Positions 1 to 8,221 of a stretch of DNA of 20,914 nt are shown here, piece after piece. The notes beneath the pieces were generated by a model. The model was not told the origin of the DNA. It made no database searches and worked only from the letters and a program-made list of their open reading frames with translations. A program made the position numbers and the translations under genes. The number at the start of each line of letters is the position of its first letter. Position 1 is the stretch's first letter. The stretch lies in the NCBI GenBank assembly GCA_964441535.1, contig CAYTXQ010000012.1:1-20914 (forward strand), given 5' to 3'. Source of the stretch: CAYNLX01 sp964441535 (GTDB lineage Bacteria; Bacillota_I; Bacilli_A; RF39; UBA660).

Positions 1-1194
1 AAAGAGTTACCTTATTTCAATAGTAGTGCAAGTAACTTAGGATTATCATGGTGGAGTCATGACATAGGAGGTTACAAAGAAGGTATAGAAGATTGGGAAT
101 TATATATAAGATATGTAGAATTAGGAACCTTTTCTCCAATATTTAGATTCTCTGCAGATCAAGGTCATTATTATAAAAGAGAACCTTGGAGATGGGATGT
201 AAGAACCTTAAACATAGTAAGACACTATACACAGTTAAGACAAAGATTAATTCCATATTTATATACTGAAGCATATAGATATTACAAAACAGGACTACCT
301 TTAGTTCAGCCATTATATTACAGTCATCCGGAAATGTATGATGAACCTATTTATAAAAATTTATATTTATTTGGTAGTGAGTTTTTAGTATCTCCTATAA
401 CTACAAAAAAAGATAAAGTAATGAATAGAGCGGTTCAAAGAATATATTTACCAGAAGGAACTTGGTATGACTTTAAGACTGGTAAAAAATTTCCAGGTAA
501 TAAAAGATATATTACTTTCTTTAAAGATGAAGACTATCCTGTATATGCTAGAAGCGGTGCTATAATACCTCTAAGTATTTTAGGAAAGAATAGAAATATA
601 ACCAATTCTCCAGAGAGCTTAGAAATTCATATATTTCCAGGTAAAAGCAACTCATATAAATTATATGAAGATGATGGATATACTTCTTTATACAAAACAG
701 GTTATTACTTAATTACAGATATTGATTATAATTATCAAGTTAATAACTATACTTTAATTATAAGACCAATTGAAGGTAAAACTGGTATAATTCCTGGTAG
801 GAGAAACTATAAAATAAGATTTAGAAATACTAAGCAGGCAGATGATGTAATAGTTTATGAACAAGATTCAGAAATTAATTCAAATTACTATGTAGATGAT
901 CAAGATTTTATAGTAGAAGTTAATGATGTAGATACTACGAATCAATTGAGTATTAATTGTAAAGGTAAAGATATTGAAATAGATGCTATAAGAATAATAA
1001 ATGAAGATGTAGATTCAATCATAAGTGATTTAGAGATTGAAACTAAATTAAAAGAAAAAATTGCTGAAATAATATTTGGAGATTTAGAATTAAAGAAAAA
1101 AAGAATAAAGATTAGAAAATTAAAAAAAGAAGGATTAAGTAGTCTATTTATAAGAATGTTCTTAAAACTTCTTGATTATGAAGCAGAAATTTAA
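1..1194 (+). CDS. Glycoside hydrolase family 31 alpha-glucosidase, 3' part (5' end outside window)
   Basis: The open frame runs from base 1 without a start, giving 397 residues of the C-terminal part. Family 31 enzymes cleave terminal alpha-glucosides (or alpha-xylosides) with retention. The block WWSHDIGGY near residues 17-25 is the GH31 signature just after the acid/base aspartate, so both catalytic aspartates lie upstream of the window. Further on come RFSADQGH, a YARSGAIIPL strand typical of the C-terminal beta-sandwich, and YEDDGYTSLYKTGYY, matching the family's YEDDG motif. A Lys-rich helical tail of about 60 residues follows. An ATG at 334 is internal and not a credible start. No signal peptide can be judged. 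The promoter for the next unit (1172-1200) lies in the last codons. Substrate specificity cannot be told from this fragment. Confidence 0.9.
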   Translation, partial: KELPYFNSSASNLGLSWWSHDIGGYKEGIEDWELYIRYVELGTFSPIFRFSADQGHYYKREPWRWDVRTLNIVRHYTQLRQRLIPYLYTEAYRYYKTGLPLVQPLYYSHPEMYDEPIYKNLYLFGSEFLVSPITTKKDKVMNRAVQRIYLPEGTWYDFKTGKKFPGNKRYITFFKDEDYPVYARSGAIIPLSILGKNRNITNSPESLEIHIFPGKSNSYKLYEDDGYTSLYKTGYYLITDIDYNYQVNNYTLIIRPIEGKTGIIPGRRNYKIRFRNTKQADDVIVYEQDSEINSNYYVDDQDFIVEVNDVDTTNQLSINCKGKDIEIDAIRIINEDVDSIISDLEIETKLKEKIAEIIFGDLELKKKRIKIRKLKKEGLSSLFIRMFLKLLDYEAEI

Positions 1195-1200
1195 TATAAT
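1172..1200 (+). promoter_or_regulatory. Sigma-A-type promoter for the leuS T-box unit
   Basis: TTGATT at 1172-1177, a 17-base spacer and a perfect TATAAT at 1195-1200. The -35 lies inside the last codons of the GH31 gene. Transcription would start near 1207, just before the T-box leader. Confidence 0.7.
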
Positions 1201-1206
1201 ATTTTT

Positions 1207-1410
1207 AAGCAAATGAGGAAAAGAGTATTAGTAAATAATTCTTTTATAGAGAACTAGTGATGGTGAAATACTAGTAAAGATAATTTATGAACTTGCTATT
1301 CTGATGTAATGGGTTAATTTCCCTTATAAAATTAAGAGCTATTTTATATAGAAACTAAGGTGGTACCACGACATTTTCGTCCTTATGAGATGAAAATGTT
1401 TTTTTATTAG
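1207..1410 (+). promoter_or_regulatory. Leucine-type T-box leader (tRNA-sensing riboswitch) upstream of leuS
   Basis: Canonical T-box features appear in order: the AAAAGAGTA start of Stem I (1219-1227); the Stem I distal hairpin AGAGAACTAGT...GGTGA...ACTAGT (1248-1275); a specifier region GAA-CTT-G with CTT, a Leu codon, at 1292-1294; and the T-box core AAGGTGGTACCACG at 1357-1370. The terminator is ACATTTTC (1371-1378) paired with GAAAATGT (1392-1399), followed by a T run. The competing antiterminator would use AAGG (1357-1360) with CCTT (1381-1384). Uncharged tRNA-Leu should favour read-through into the 1425 gene and leuS. A CTT specifier would be read by tRNA-Leu(GAG). The identity is firm; the exact specifier register is read by eye. 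Confidence 0.92.
1371..1405 (+). terminator. T-box-controlled intrinsic terminator
   Basis: Eight perfect base pairs (ACATTTTC/GAAAATGT), a 13-base loop and a run of seven or more T (from 1399). This is the terminator arm of the leuS T-box, mutually exclusive with the antiterminator. Confidence 0.85.
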
Positions 1411-1424
1411 AAAGGAAAAAACAT

Positions 1425-1778
1425 ATGAATGATTTTATATTTTTTATAATACTGTTTGTTATATTATTTTTAATTTATGCTTTAAGAACATTAATAAAGA
1501 CCAGGAGAAAGACTTTAAAAAACATGGGGGAAATAACATATTTAATTAATAGATTTAAATTAGATGAGAAAAAATTAAATTATAAATCTTTAGCATATAT
1601 AGTTTCATTTATTAATTCTTTTATAATATCATTATCATCTAGTTTAATTTCAGCAATAAACTTATATTATATATGGCAACTCATGATAGGATTTGTACTA
1701 TTAATAAGTTTAATATATTCACTTTATGGAATATTAGGAGTAATTTTGAAAAGAAAAGGAATGAGTAAAAATGTATAA
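1425..1778 (+). CDS. Small membrane protein of unknown function, co-transcribed with leuS
   Basis: 117 residues. I do not recognise the family. A strongly hydrophobic N-terminal segment (about residues 3-20) is followed by a basic stretch, KTRRKTLKN, so the N-terminal segment probably has its C-terminal side in the cytoplasm. Two more hydrophobic segments lie at about residues 55-78 and 83-108, giving roughly three membrane passes. AAAGGA at 1411-1416 is a suitable ribosome binding site for the ATG at 1425. The gene lies between the T-box terminator and leuS, and its last eight bases overlap the leuS start, which suggests translational coupling. It should therefore respond to leucine tRNA charging along with leuS. 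No catalytic motif or transporter signature is visible. Confidence 0.8.
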   Translation: MNDFIFFIILFVILFLIYALRTLIKTRRKTLKNMGEITYLINRFKLDEKKLNYKSLAYIVSFINSFIISLSSSLISAINLYYIWQLMIGFVLLISLIYSLYGILGVILKRKGMSKNV

Positions 1779-4599
1779 TTTTAAAGAAGTAGAAAAAAAA
1801 TGGCAAGATTATTGGCAAAAAAATGAAACATTTAAAGCCATTAATAATAGTCCAAAACCAAAATATTATTATTTAATAGAGTTTCCATATCCATCTGGTG
1901 CAGGTTTACATGTAGGACATATTCGAAGTCATACTGCATTAGATATTATGGCTAGAAAAAAAAGAATGCAAGGATTTAATGTTTTGTATCCGATTGGTTG
2001 GGATGCTTTTGGTGCTCCTGCGGAACAATATGCAATAGCAAATCATATTCATCCTAAAGAAGCTGTAAAAGAAAACATTAAAACTTTTAAAAGTCAAATT
2101 TTGAAAACTGGAGCTTCTTTTGATTGGAGTCGTGAATTTTCAACTACTGATCCTGAATACTATAAATGGACCCAATGGCAATTTCTTAAATTTTTTGAAC
2201 ATGATATGGCATATAAAGCTAAAAAAAATATTAATTGGTGTCCAAAATGTAAGACAGGTTTATCAAATGAAGATTCTGCTGGAGGTGTTTGTGAAAGATG
2301 CGATACTCCAGTTGAACAAAAAGAAAAAGAACAATGGTTGCTTAGAATGAGCGACTATGCAGAAGATTTAATTAAAGGATTAGATGATACTGATTTTCAA
2401 TCTAGAATAAAAACTTCTCAAATAAATTGGATTGGAAAATCAACTGGTGCAGAGATTTCATTTAAAATAAAAGAAACAAATGAAGATATCGTTGTTTATA
2501 CTACAAGACCTGATACTATATATGGTGTTACATTTATGGTTCTAGCTCCAGAACATTCGATAATTGATAATAATACTAATTTAATTAAAAATATAAAAGA
2601 AATTTATAAATATAGAGATACCGCAAAGAATAAAACAGAATTTGAACGTACTCAAATGAATAAAGTAAAAACAGGTGTTAAAATAGAAGGACTTACTGCA
2701 ATTAATCCAGTAAATAACAAAGAAATTCCAATTTACATATCTGATTATGTAATGTTGAATTATGGAACTGGATCAATTATGGCAGTGCCTGCTCATGATG
2801 AAAGAGACTATGAATTTGCCAAAAAATTTAATATTCCAATTATTCCTGTTATTGAACAAATTACTGGAGAAAAAAGAGAGGATGAAAAACAAAAAAGAAG
2901 TATTGTGGCTGTAATTTATGATCCAAAGATTAATAAATATTTAACTATAAATTGGGGTAATATGGGTGGAAGATTATTTGTTGGAGGTACTATTAAGAAT
3001 GATGAAGATATTATTACTTGTGCAACACGTGAAATAAAAGAAGAAACTGGATATGAAAATGTAGAATTTATTCGTAGTTCGTTTCCTATAAATCATCACT
3101 ATTATGCCTACAATAAGCAACAAGCTTTTAATATAGAAGCAACAGGTTTGTTATTTAATTTAATTGATGATAAAAAATCATCTCTAGAACTAGACGAAGA
3201 TGAGATAAATAATTTCAAGGTAGAATGGGTAAACGAAGATACAATTTTAAATGAAGTAAAAGATGAATTACATTATACAGTATTTAAAAATGTTTTAAAT
3301 GAAGAAGCCTATATTGGTGATGGTATTCATATTAATTCAGAGATTTTAAATGGCTTGAATAAGGAAGATGCCATTAATAAAATAATTGAATACATGAAAG
3401 AATTAAAAATTAGCAAAGAAAAAACAAATTATAAATTACAAGATTGGATTTTTTCACGTCAAAGATTTTGGGGAGAACCTATTCCTTTAGTGTATTGTGA
3501 AGATTGTGGATGGGTAGCAGTGAAAGAAGAAGATTTGCCAATATTGCTTCCAGATGTTGCAGAATATGAACCTACTGAGAGTGGCGAAAGTCCTTTGGCA
3601 AGCATAGAGTCATGGGTAAATACTACCTGCCCTAAATGTAATAAACCAGCTAAAAGAGAAACTGATACTATGCCTAACTGGGCTGGATCATCATGGTATT
3701 GGTTACGTTATATTGGCGGCAAAAACGAAAAAGATTTTGCTGATATAGAGGCTTTAAAATATTGGGGAAAAGTTGATTGGTATAATGGAGGTATGGAACA
3801 TGCAACAAGGCATTTATTATATGCTAGATTTTGGAATCAAATTTTATATAATATTGGATTAGTACCTAATAAAGAGCCATTTAAAGTTCGTGTTGCTCAT
3901 GGAATGGTTCTGGGAGAAAATGGCGTAAAAATGAGTAAGAGTTTAGGAAATGTTGTTAATCCTGATGATATAATAAATACTTATGGAGCAGATACATTAC
4001 GTACTTACATTATGTTTATAGGTGATTATGAAAAAGAAGTTTCATGGAGTGAAAATGGTGTTAAAGGATGTAAAAGATTTATTGAACGAATCATTCGTTT
4101 AGGTGAAAAAGTAATAGAAGGTAATCAATATTCAAAAGATTTAGAAATGCATATTAATAAAACTATAAAAAAAGTAACAGATGATATTGATAATATGAAA
4201 TTTAATACTGCTATTTCTGCTTTGATGATATTAAGTAATGAATATGAAAAGAAGTCACATATTACTAAGGCAGATTACCGTATATTAATGGTATTATTAA
4301 ATCCATTTATGCCTCATATAACAGAAGAATTAAATCAAACATATAATTTAGGAACTTTGATATGTGAAACATCATGGCCTACTTATGATGAATCTAAGAT
4401 AGTATCTGATACAGTAACAATTGCAATAAGTGTTAATGGAAAATTAAGATCAACTATAGAAGTAGAAAAAGATTTAGATGAAACTACTATTAAAGAAAAA
4501 GCTATGATTGATGAAAAGATAAAAAAATATATGGAAGGAAAAGAAATAGTAAAAACTATTGTAGTACCAAACAAGATAATAAATATAGTTGTAAAATAA
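1771..4599 (+). CDS. leuS: Leucyl-tRNA synthetase with an inserted Nudix domain
   Basis: Class I synthetase that charges tRNA-Leu. The catalytic signature HVGH is at residues 47-50 and KMSKS at 720-724. Zinc-binding Cys pairs occur near 157-177 and again just before the C-terminal catalytic half. The editing domain carries TTRPDT (244-249) and VPAHDERDYEFA. The protein is 942 residues, against about 800 for Bacillota LeuRS. The excess is a block at about residues 364-510, between the editing-domain strand IIPVIE and the conserved AYIGDGIHINSE stretch. This block contains a full Nudix box, G406-x5-E412-x7-R420-E-I-K-E-E-T-G-Y428, with Nudix-like strands around it. The frame is unbroken and both flanks match normal LeuRS, so this is a true insertion. 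The ATG overlaps the preceding gene. The unit is under T-box control. Confidence 0.97.
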   Translation: MYNFKEVEKKWQDYWQKNETFKAINNSPKPKYYYLIEFPYPSGAGLHVGHIRSHTALDIMARKKRMQGFNVLYPIGWDAFGAPAEQYAIANHIHPKEAVKENIKTFKSQILKTGASFDWSREFSTTDPEYYKWTQWQFLKFFEHDMAYKAKKNINWCPKCKTGLSNEDSAGGVCERCDTPVEQKEKEQWLLRMSDYAEDLIKGLDDTDFQSRIKTSQINWIGKSTGAEISFKIKETNEDIVVYTTRPDTIYGVTFMVLAPEHSIIDNNTNLIKNIKEIYKYRDTAKNKTEFERTQMNKVKTGVKIEGLTAINPVNNKEIPIYISDYVMLNYGTGSIMAVPAHDERDYEFAKKFNIPIIPVIEQITGEKREDEKQKRSIVAVIYDPKINKYLTINWGNMGGRLFVGGTIKNDEDIITCATREIKEETGYENVEFIRSSFPINHHYYAYNKQQAFNIEATGLLFNLIDDKKSSLELDEDEINNFKVEWVNEDTILNEVKDELHYTVFKNVLNEEAYIGDGIHINSEILNGLNKEDAINKIIEYMKELKISKEKTNYKLQDWIFSRQRFWGEPIPLVYCEDCGWVAVKEEDLPILLPDVAEYEPTESGESPLASIESWVNTTCPKCNKPAKRETDTMPNWAGSSWYWLRYIGGKNEKDFADIEALKYWGKVDWYNGGMEHATRHLLYARFWNQILYNIGLVPNKEPFKVRVAHGMVLGENGVKMSKSLGNVVNPDDIINTYGADTLRTYIMFIGDYEKEVSWSENGVKGCKRFIERIIRLGEKVIEGNQYSKDLEMHINKTIKKVTDDIDNMKFNTAISALMILSNEYEKKSHITKADYRILMVLLNPFMPHITEELNQTYNLGTLICETSWPTYDESKIVSDTVTIAISVNGKLRSTIEVEKDLDETTIKEKAMIDEKIKKYMEGKEIVKTIVVPNKIINIVVK

Positions 4600-4649
4600 T
4601 ATATAAATCAAACTAAAGTTTTAAATATATATAATGTTTTCACCTAAAA

Positions 4650-4683
4650 ATAAGTAAGATAATAAGCAAGATATAAGCAAGAT
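4650..4683 (+). repeat. Short tandem repeat, three copies of ATAAGYAAGAT
   Basis: ATAAGTAAGAT, ATAAGCAAGAT and ATAAGCAAGAT sit side by side (one extra A after the first) in the noncoding gap after leuS. No function is evident. Confidence 0.6.
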
Positions 4684-4747
4684 GATTGGTTGTTTATTAA
4701 TAAAAACTATATAAATTTAGAATCTTTTTAAAATTTGTAAAATAATT

Positions 4748-4785
4748 AAAAGGTTCATAATAAAAATGAACCTTTTTAGTTTTTA
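4748..4785 (+). terminator. Intrinsic terminator after leuS
   Basis: Eleven perfect base pairs (AAAAGGTTCAT at 4748-4758 with ATGAACCTTTT at 4766-4776), a 7-base loop and T-rich tail. It ends the T-box/leuS unit. A TATAAT at 4784-4789 and another at 4792-4797 follow immediately and may be the -10 of the next gene, though I see no good -35. Confidence 0.85.
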
Positions 4786-4812
4786 TAATGTTATAATTAA
4801 AATGGTGTTAAT

Positions 4813-5292
4813 ATGAAAAAAATTTTAATAGTTATTATGTTAATGTTTTTAATTTCAGGTTGTAAAAAGCTAGAAAGTACTGATTCAGAAAATAAAAAAT
4901 ATTATTCATTAATTAAAGAATTGTCTAAAGTTAATAAAAGTAGTGATAGTATTCCATTTGAAATTAATATTACTGTAAGAGATTTGATAGATAATGAATT
5001 AATTTATAGAGTATATATAGATAACGTTAAAGAAAATATTTATGATATAGAAACTATAGCAATACATAATTTACCTACAAAAGATATTTTTCCTACAAGT
5101 GGTGTTTTTGATAATAAAGTAGATTTACTTATAGATAAAAAAGAAAATTCTTCTAAGGGAATAATTTTAGGAGGATATATAGAATATAAAAATAATTTTA
5201 ATGCTACTTTTAAAGTACTGGTAAAATATAAAAACAACAAAAATAAAAGTAATACAATTTACTATATTAAACAATATACGACAAATAAATAA
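4813..5292 (+). CDS. Putative lipoprotein of unknown function
   Basis: 159 residues. The N-terminus has two lysines, a hydrophobic core and the lipobox LISGC (Cys17), so the protein is predicted to be exported, cleaved and lipidated on the outer face of the membrane. The mature part is Lys/Asn-rich, with alternating hydrophobic residues suggesting beta structure; a Gly-rich turn (GIILGGYIEY) lies near residues 115-124. I recognise no domain. The ribosome binding site is a weak GGTG at 4804-4807. It starts a plus-strand run with the Cse60-like gene and the flippase, but the 33-base gap does not prove an operon. Confidence 0.8.
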   Translation: MKKILIVIMLMFLISGCKKLESTDSENKKYYSLIKELSKVNKSSDSIPFEINITVRDLIDNELIYRVYIDNVKENIYDIETIAIHNLPTKDIFPTSGVFDNKVDLLIDKKENSSKGIILGGYIEYKNNFNATFKVLVKYKNNKNKSNTIYYIKQYTTNK

Positions 5293-5325
5293 CATATTAG
5301 GTGATATTATTTTTCTGGTGATAAT

Positions 5326-5505
5326 ATGAAAGTAAAAATATTTGACGAAAGTCATGAGAAAGATTTGGAGAAATCTATAAACCTATTTCTAAAAGAAACA
5401 AAAGGTGATATAATTGATATTAAGTATCAAGTTGGTGTTTCTCTTTTTGGAGAAGAACAGATTTATTGCTTTTCTGCAATGATAATTTATAATGAAAATG
5501 AGTGA
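5326..5505 (+). CDS. Cse60-like small protein (sporulation-associated family)
   Basis: A 59-residue ORF from ATG 5326 to TGA 5503-5505. It begins MKVKIFDE, has the pattern HEKDLEKSINLFLKE, and ends with DIKYQVGV...EEQIYCFSAMIIY. This pattern matches, from memory, the Spore_Cse60 family of about 60 residues. In Bacillus subtilis the founding member is expressed under sigma-E in the mother cell; its biochemical role is unknown, and relatives also occur in non-sporulating Bacilli. The ribosome binding site is GGTGA at 5318-5322. Upstream, AATATA (5273-5278) and CATATT (5293-5298) are 14 bases apart and only loosely resemble a sigma-E promoter. The stop lies 4 bases before the flippase start, so the two are probably coupled. 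Confidence 0.8.
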   Translation: MKVKIFDESHEKDLEKSINLFLKETKGDIIDIKYQVGVSLFGEEQIYCFSAMIIYNENE

Positions 5506-5509
5506 TTAG

Positions 5510-7156
5510 ATGAAAAAAAGTTCATTTGTTGAGGGAACTATAATAGCAACAATAGCAATAGTAATAGTAAAAATAATAGGAATAGTTTATGTAATACCTT
5601 TTTATGCTACTATTGGAGAAAGAGGTAGTGCACTATATAGTTATGCTTATAATATATATCAGGTATTTTTAAATATATCTTCTGCTGGAATACCAATAGC
5701 AATTAGTAAAATAATTAATGAATATGATAGTTTAGGATATAAGGATGCTAAAATTAGAGCATATAGTCAAGGGAAAAAACTAATAAGTATCTTTACTGCT
5801 TTTGCGTTTTTTATTCTTTTTATATTTGCAAAAGAAATAGCTTATTTAATTATTGGCAATATTAAAGGCGGAAATTCAATTGAAGATGTAACTTATGTAA
5901 TAAGATGTATTTCTTTTGCAGTGCTAGTAATACCTTATCTAAGTGTAGTAAGAGGATTTTTACAAGGTCATAATATAATTACTCCTTCTTCAGTTAGTCA
6001 GGTTTTAGAACAATTAGTCAGAATATTTATAATAATTGTAGGAAGTTATTTAGCAGTAGATGTATTTAGATTAAGTATTACTAAATCTGTAGGAATTGCT
6101 GTATCAGGAGCTTTCTTTGGAGGATTAATAGCGTATTTATACTTACTTGCAAAAGTAAAAAAGAATAAAAAAGAATTAAACTTTAATGAGAAAAACAAAA
6201 AGAACACAGAAATTACAAATAAAGAAATAAGAAAGAAAATTATATCATATGCAATACCTTTTATAATAATTAATATAACTTCAAGTATATATAATTTTAC
6301 TAATATGGTTTTGATATTAAGAACCTTATCATATTTAGGATTTTCCGGATTTGATTCAGAATTAATAACTAGTATGATTACTACTTGGAGTGTAAAATTA
6401 AATACGATAGTAGGTGCTTTAGCTACAGGAATGGCTATAAGTTTGATACCAAACATAGTATCAGCCCATGTAAAAAAAGACTGGAAAGATGTTAATAATA
6501 AATTAAATAAAGCTATGCAGATAATTTTAATAATATCTATTCCAATTACAGTAGGTTTATCATTATTATCAAAACCAGTATGGACTTTATTTTATGGTGC
6601 AAGTTATTATGGTCCTCTTGTATTTGCTGCTAATATATTTACAGCGCTATTTAGCAATTTATTTGTAATTACAAATACAACGTTACAAGGATTAAATAAA
6701 TTTAAAATAGTTTATAAAAGTGCAATTATAGGTTTTGTTGCAAATGCCATTTTAGATGTACCTCTAATGCTATTATTTAATAGAGTAGGATTATATCCAT
6801 TTTATGGTGCTATATTATCTACAGCTATAGGATATTCAATATCTTTTGCAATAGCTTTAATTTGTCTAAAGAAAGAACACAAATTAGAATACAAAACCAC
6901 TTTTAACATGTTAAAGAAAATTTTATTACCTACTGCATTAATGATTTTATCAGTATTAATAGTTAAATTTATATTTAAATATAATGAAAATTCAAGAATC
7001 GAATCTAGTATATTTATATTACTATCCAGTTTCGTAGGAGGAACAGTATTCCTATATATTACTTACAAAAATAAACTACTTTTTGAAGTATTTGGTAAAG
7101 AATATTTAGATAAAATCATAAAAAAACTTACCTTTGGTAAGGTAAGAATTAAATGA
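5510..7156 (+). CDS. MATE/MOP-type flippase of the YtgP (MurJ-like)/SpoVB family
   Basis: 548 residues, almost entirely hydrophobic, with about 12-14 membrane segments. The N-terminus (GTIIATIAIVIVKIIGIVYVIPFYATIG) and the SSAGIPIAISKII block near residues 56-68 match Bacillota polysaccharide-flippase homologues such as YtgP/MurJ (lipid II flipping) and SpoVB (spore cortex). The second half has the TTLQGLNKFKIVYKSAIIG pattern usual in this superfamily. I cannot separate the vegetative lipid II role from the spore-cortex role by eye. The preceding Cse60-like gene ends 4 bases upstream, and its stop overlaps the weak GAGTGA ribosome binding site. The gene ends with TGA, convergent with the minus-strand gene 2 bases beyond. 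A small inverted repeat (CTTACC...GGTAAG, 7127-7146) lies in the last codons without a T tract. Confidence 0.88.
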   Translation: MKKSSFVEGTIIATIAIVIVKIIGIVYVIPFYATIGERGSALYSYAYNIYQVFLNISSAGIPIAISKIINEYDSLGYKDAKIRAYSQGKKLISIFTAFAFFILFIFAKEIAYLIIGNIKGGNSIEDVTYVIRCISFAVLVIPYLSVVRGFLQGHNIITPSSVSQVLEQLVRIFIIIVGSYLAVDVFRLSITKSVGIAVSGAFFGGLIAYLYLLAKVKKNKKELNFNEKNKKNTEITNKEIRKKIISYAIPFIIINITSSIYNFTNMVLILRTLSYLGFSGFDSELITSMITTWSVKLNTIVGALATGMAISLIPNIVSAHVKKDWKDVNNKLNKAMQIILIISIPITVGLSLLSKPVWTLFYGASYYGPLVFAANIFTALFSNLFVITNTTLQGLNKFKIVYKSAIIGFVANAILDVPLMLLFNRVGLYPFYGAILSTAIGYSISFAIALICLKKEHKLEYKTTFNMLKKILLPTALMILSVLIVKFIFKYNENSRIESSIFILLSSFVGGTVFLYITYKNKLLFEVFGKEYLDKIIKKLTFGKVRIK

Positions 7157-7158
7157 TT

Positions 7159-7470
7159 TTAAATCATATACATTGATGAATTATTAATAGAATCATCTAT
7201 AGTACCTATATTACCTGAAAGACTTTCTAATTTAGATAGTCTAACTTCCATACGATTAATTTGTCTTTCTATTTTAGATAATCTAGAATCGTATTCAGTA
7301 TTAGCACTTGCAGTATTATTAATTGGCATTGGAGCCATTCCATTATTAGGCATCTGTTGTGCCGCATAAGGATTTTGATACATATTAGGATTCATCATAG
7401 CAGGATTTTGTAAATATCCTGAAGCTGACATGCTTGCTTCTTGGAAAAAAGCATTTCTATCTTTTTTCAT
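7159..7470 (-). CDS. Small Asn/Met/Pro-rich protein with a C-terminal coiled coil, unknown function
   Basis: 103 residues from the ATG at 7470-7468, which is preceded on the minus strand by GAAAGAGAG about nine bases away; a TTG three codons earlier is less likely as the start. The first 60 residues are low-complexity (NPAMMNPNMYQNPYAAQQMP and more), as in surface or coat-type proteins. Residues about 63-85 form a short heptad-rich coiled coil (RLSKIERQINRMEVRLSKLE). I do not recognise the family. There is no signal peptide or membrane segment. A likely minus-strand -10, TATAAT, lies about 30 bases upstream of the start (complement of bases near 7495-7500). The stop is two bases from the convergent flippase stop. 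Confidence 0.7.
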   Translation of the reverse strand: MKKDRNAFFQEASMSASGYLQNPAMMNPNMYQNPYAAQQMPNNGMAPMPINNTASANTEYDSRLSKIERQINRMEVRLSKLESLSGNIGTIDDSINNSSMYMI

Positions 7471-7536
7471 TAATAACAACTCTCTTTCAAAATATTATAT
7501 GACAAAAGTACACAAAAGTTAAAGGAAAAACGAAGT

Positions 7537-8163
7537 ATGAGAATAAGAAATATTAAAAGTGCAAAAGATATCATTGATTCAAGTAATATCATGATTAAAG
7601 ACTACTTAAATCATAAGGGTTCTTATAAAGGGCTTTTTGATAATGATAATCCCATAGAATTAGAAATTGGTATGGGTAAAGGTTCTTTTTTATTACAAAA
7701 GGCTTTAAATAATCCGAATATTAACTATATTGGAATAGAAAAGTATTCTTCGATAATAGCTAGAGCAATACAAAAAATAGAAAACTATAACTTAAATAAT
7801 ATAAAGATAATAAATTGTGATGCCAAAGATATTGATAAATTTTTTTATAAAGAAATAGATAAAATATATTTAAATTTTTCAGATCCATGGCCTAAAAAAC
7901 GCCATGCAAGAAGAAGATTAACTAGTGAGGAATTTCTAAAATTATATGACAATATATTTAGAAAAGAAAAAGTAATAGAATTAAAAAGTGATTCTGATGT
8001 ATTATTTGAAAGTAGTATTATTTCATTAACAAATTATGGATATGCTATAGAAGATATTTCATTAGATTTAAATAATAAGGATATGATAAACTATAAAACT
8101 GAATATGAAATTAAGTTTATTGAAAAAGGAATTAAAATAAAGTATTTAAAGGCTTTAAAATAA
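7537..8163 (+). CDS. trmB: tRNA (guanine-46-N7)-methyltransferase
   Basis: 208 residues, normal length for bacterial TrmB, which uses S-adenosylmethionine to methylate G46 in the tRNA variable loop. The SAM-binding motif I, ELEIGMGKGSF, is at residues 41-51. The acidic residue after strand 2 is in IGIEKY (66-70), the residue-level match of strand 4 is IINCDAKD, and the family signature DPWPKKRHARRRL is at 116-128. AAAGGA at 7521-7526 is a rather distant ribosome binding site for the ATG. The start region is divergent from the minus-strand small gene. A lipoprotein follows 58 bases downstream, with its own likely -10. Confidence 0.96.
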   Translation: MRIRNIKSAKDIIDSSNIMIKDYLNHKGSYKGLFDNDNPIELEIGMGKGSFLLQKALNNPNINYIGIEKYSSIIARAIQKIENYNLNNIKIINCDAKDIDKFFYKEIDKIYLNFSDPWPKKRHARRRLTSEEFLKLYDNIFRKEKVIELKSDSDVLFESSIISLTNYGYAIEDISLDLNNKDMINYKTEYEIKFIEKGIKIKYLKALK

Positions 8164-8221
8164 AATATTTTAAATATAATAAAAATTTGATATAATAAAA
8201 GTTATAAAGAGTAGGTGAACC

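Noticed and set aside
4650..4683. CRISPR-like or regulatory repeat
   Set aside because: Units of 11 bases are contiguous with no spacers, and there are no cas genes; it is a minor tandem repeat.
5040..6456. Open minus-strand frames opposite the lipoprotein and flippase
   Set aside because: They are antisense to clear genes, lack ribosome binding sites and have composition mirroring the sense strand.
7127..7146. Terminator at the end of the flippase gene
   Set aside because: The CTTACC/GGTAAG hairpin is inside coding sequence and has no following T run.
7471..7479. TTG start adding three residues to the minus-strand small gene
   Set aside because: The ATG at 7470 has a better-spaced GAAAGAGAG site; the TTG overlaps the end of that site.
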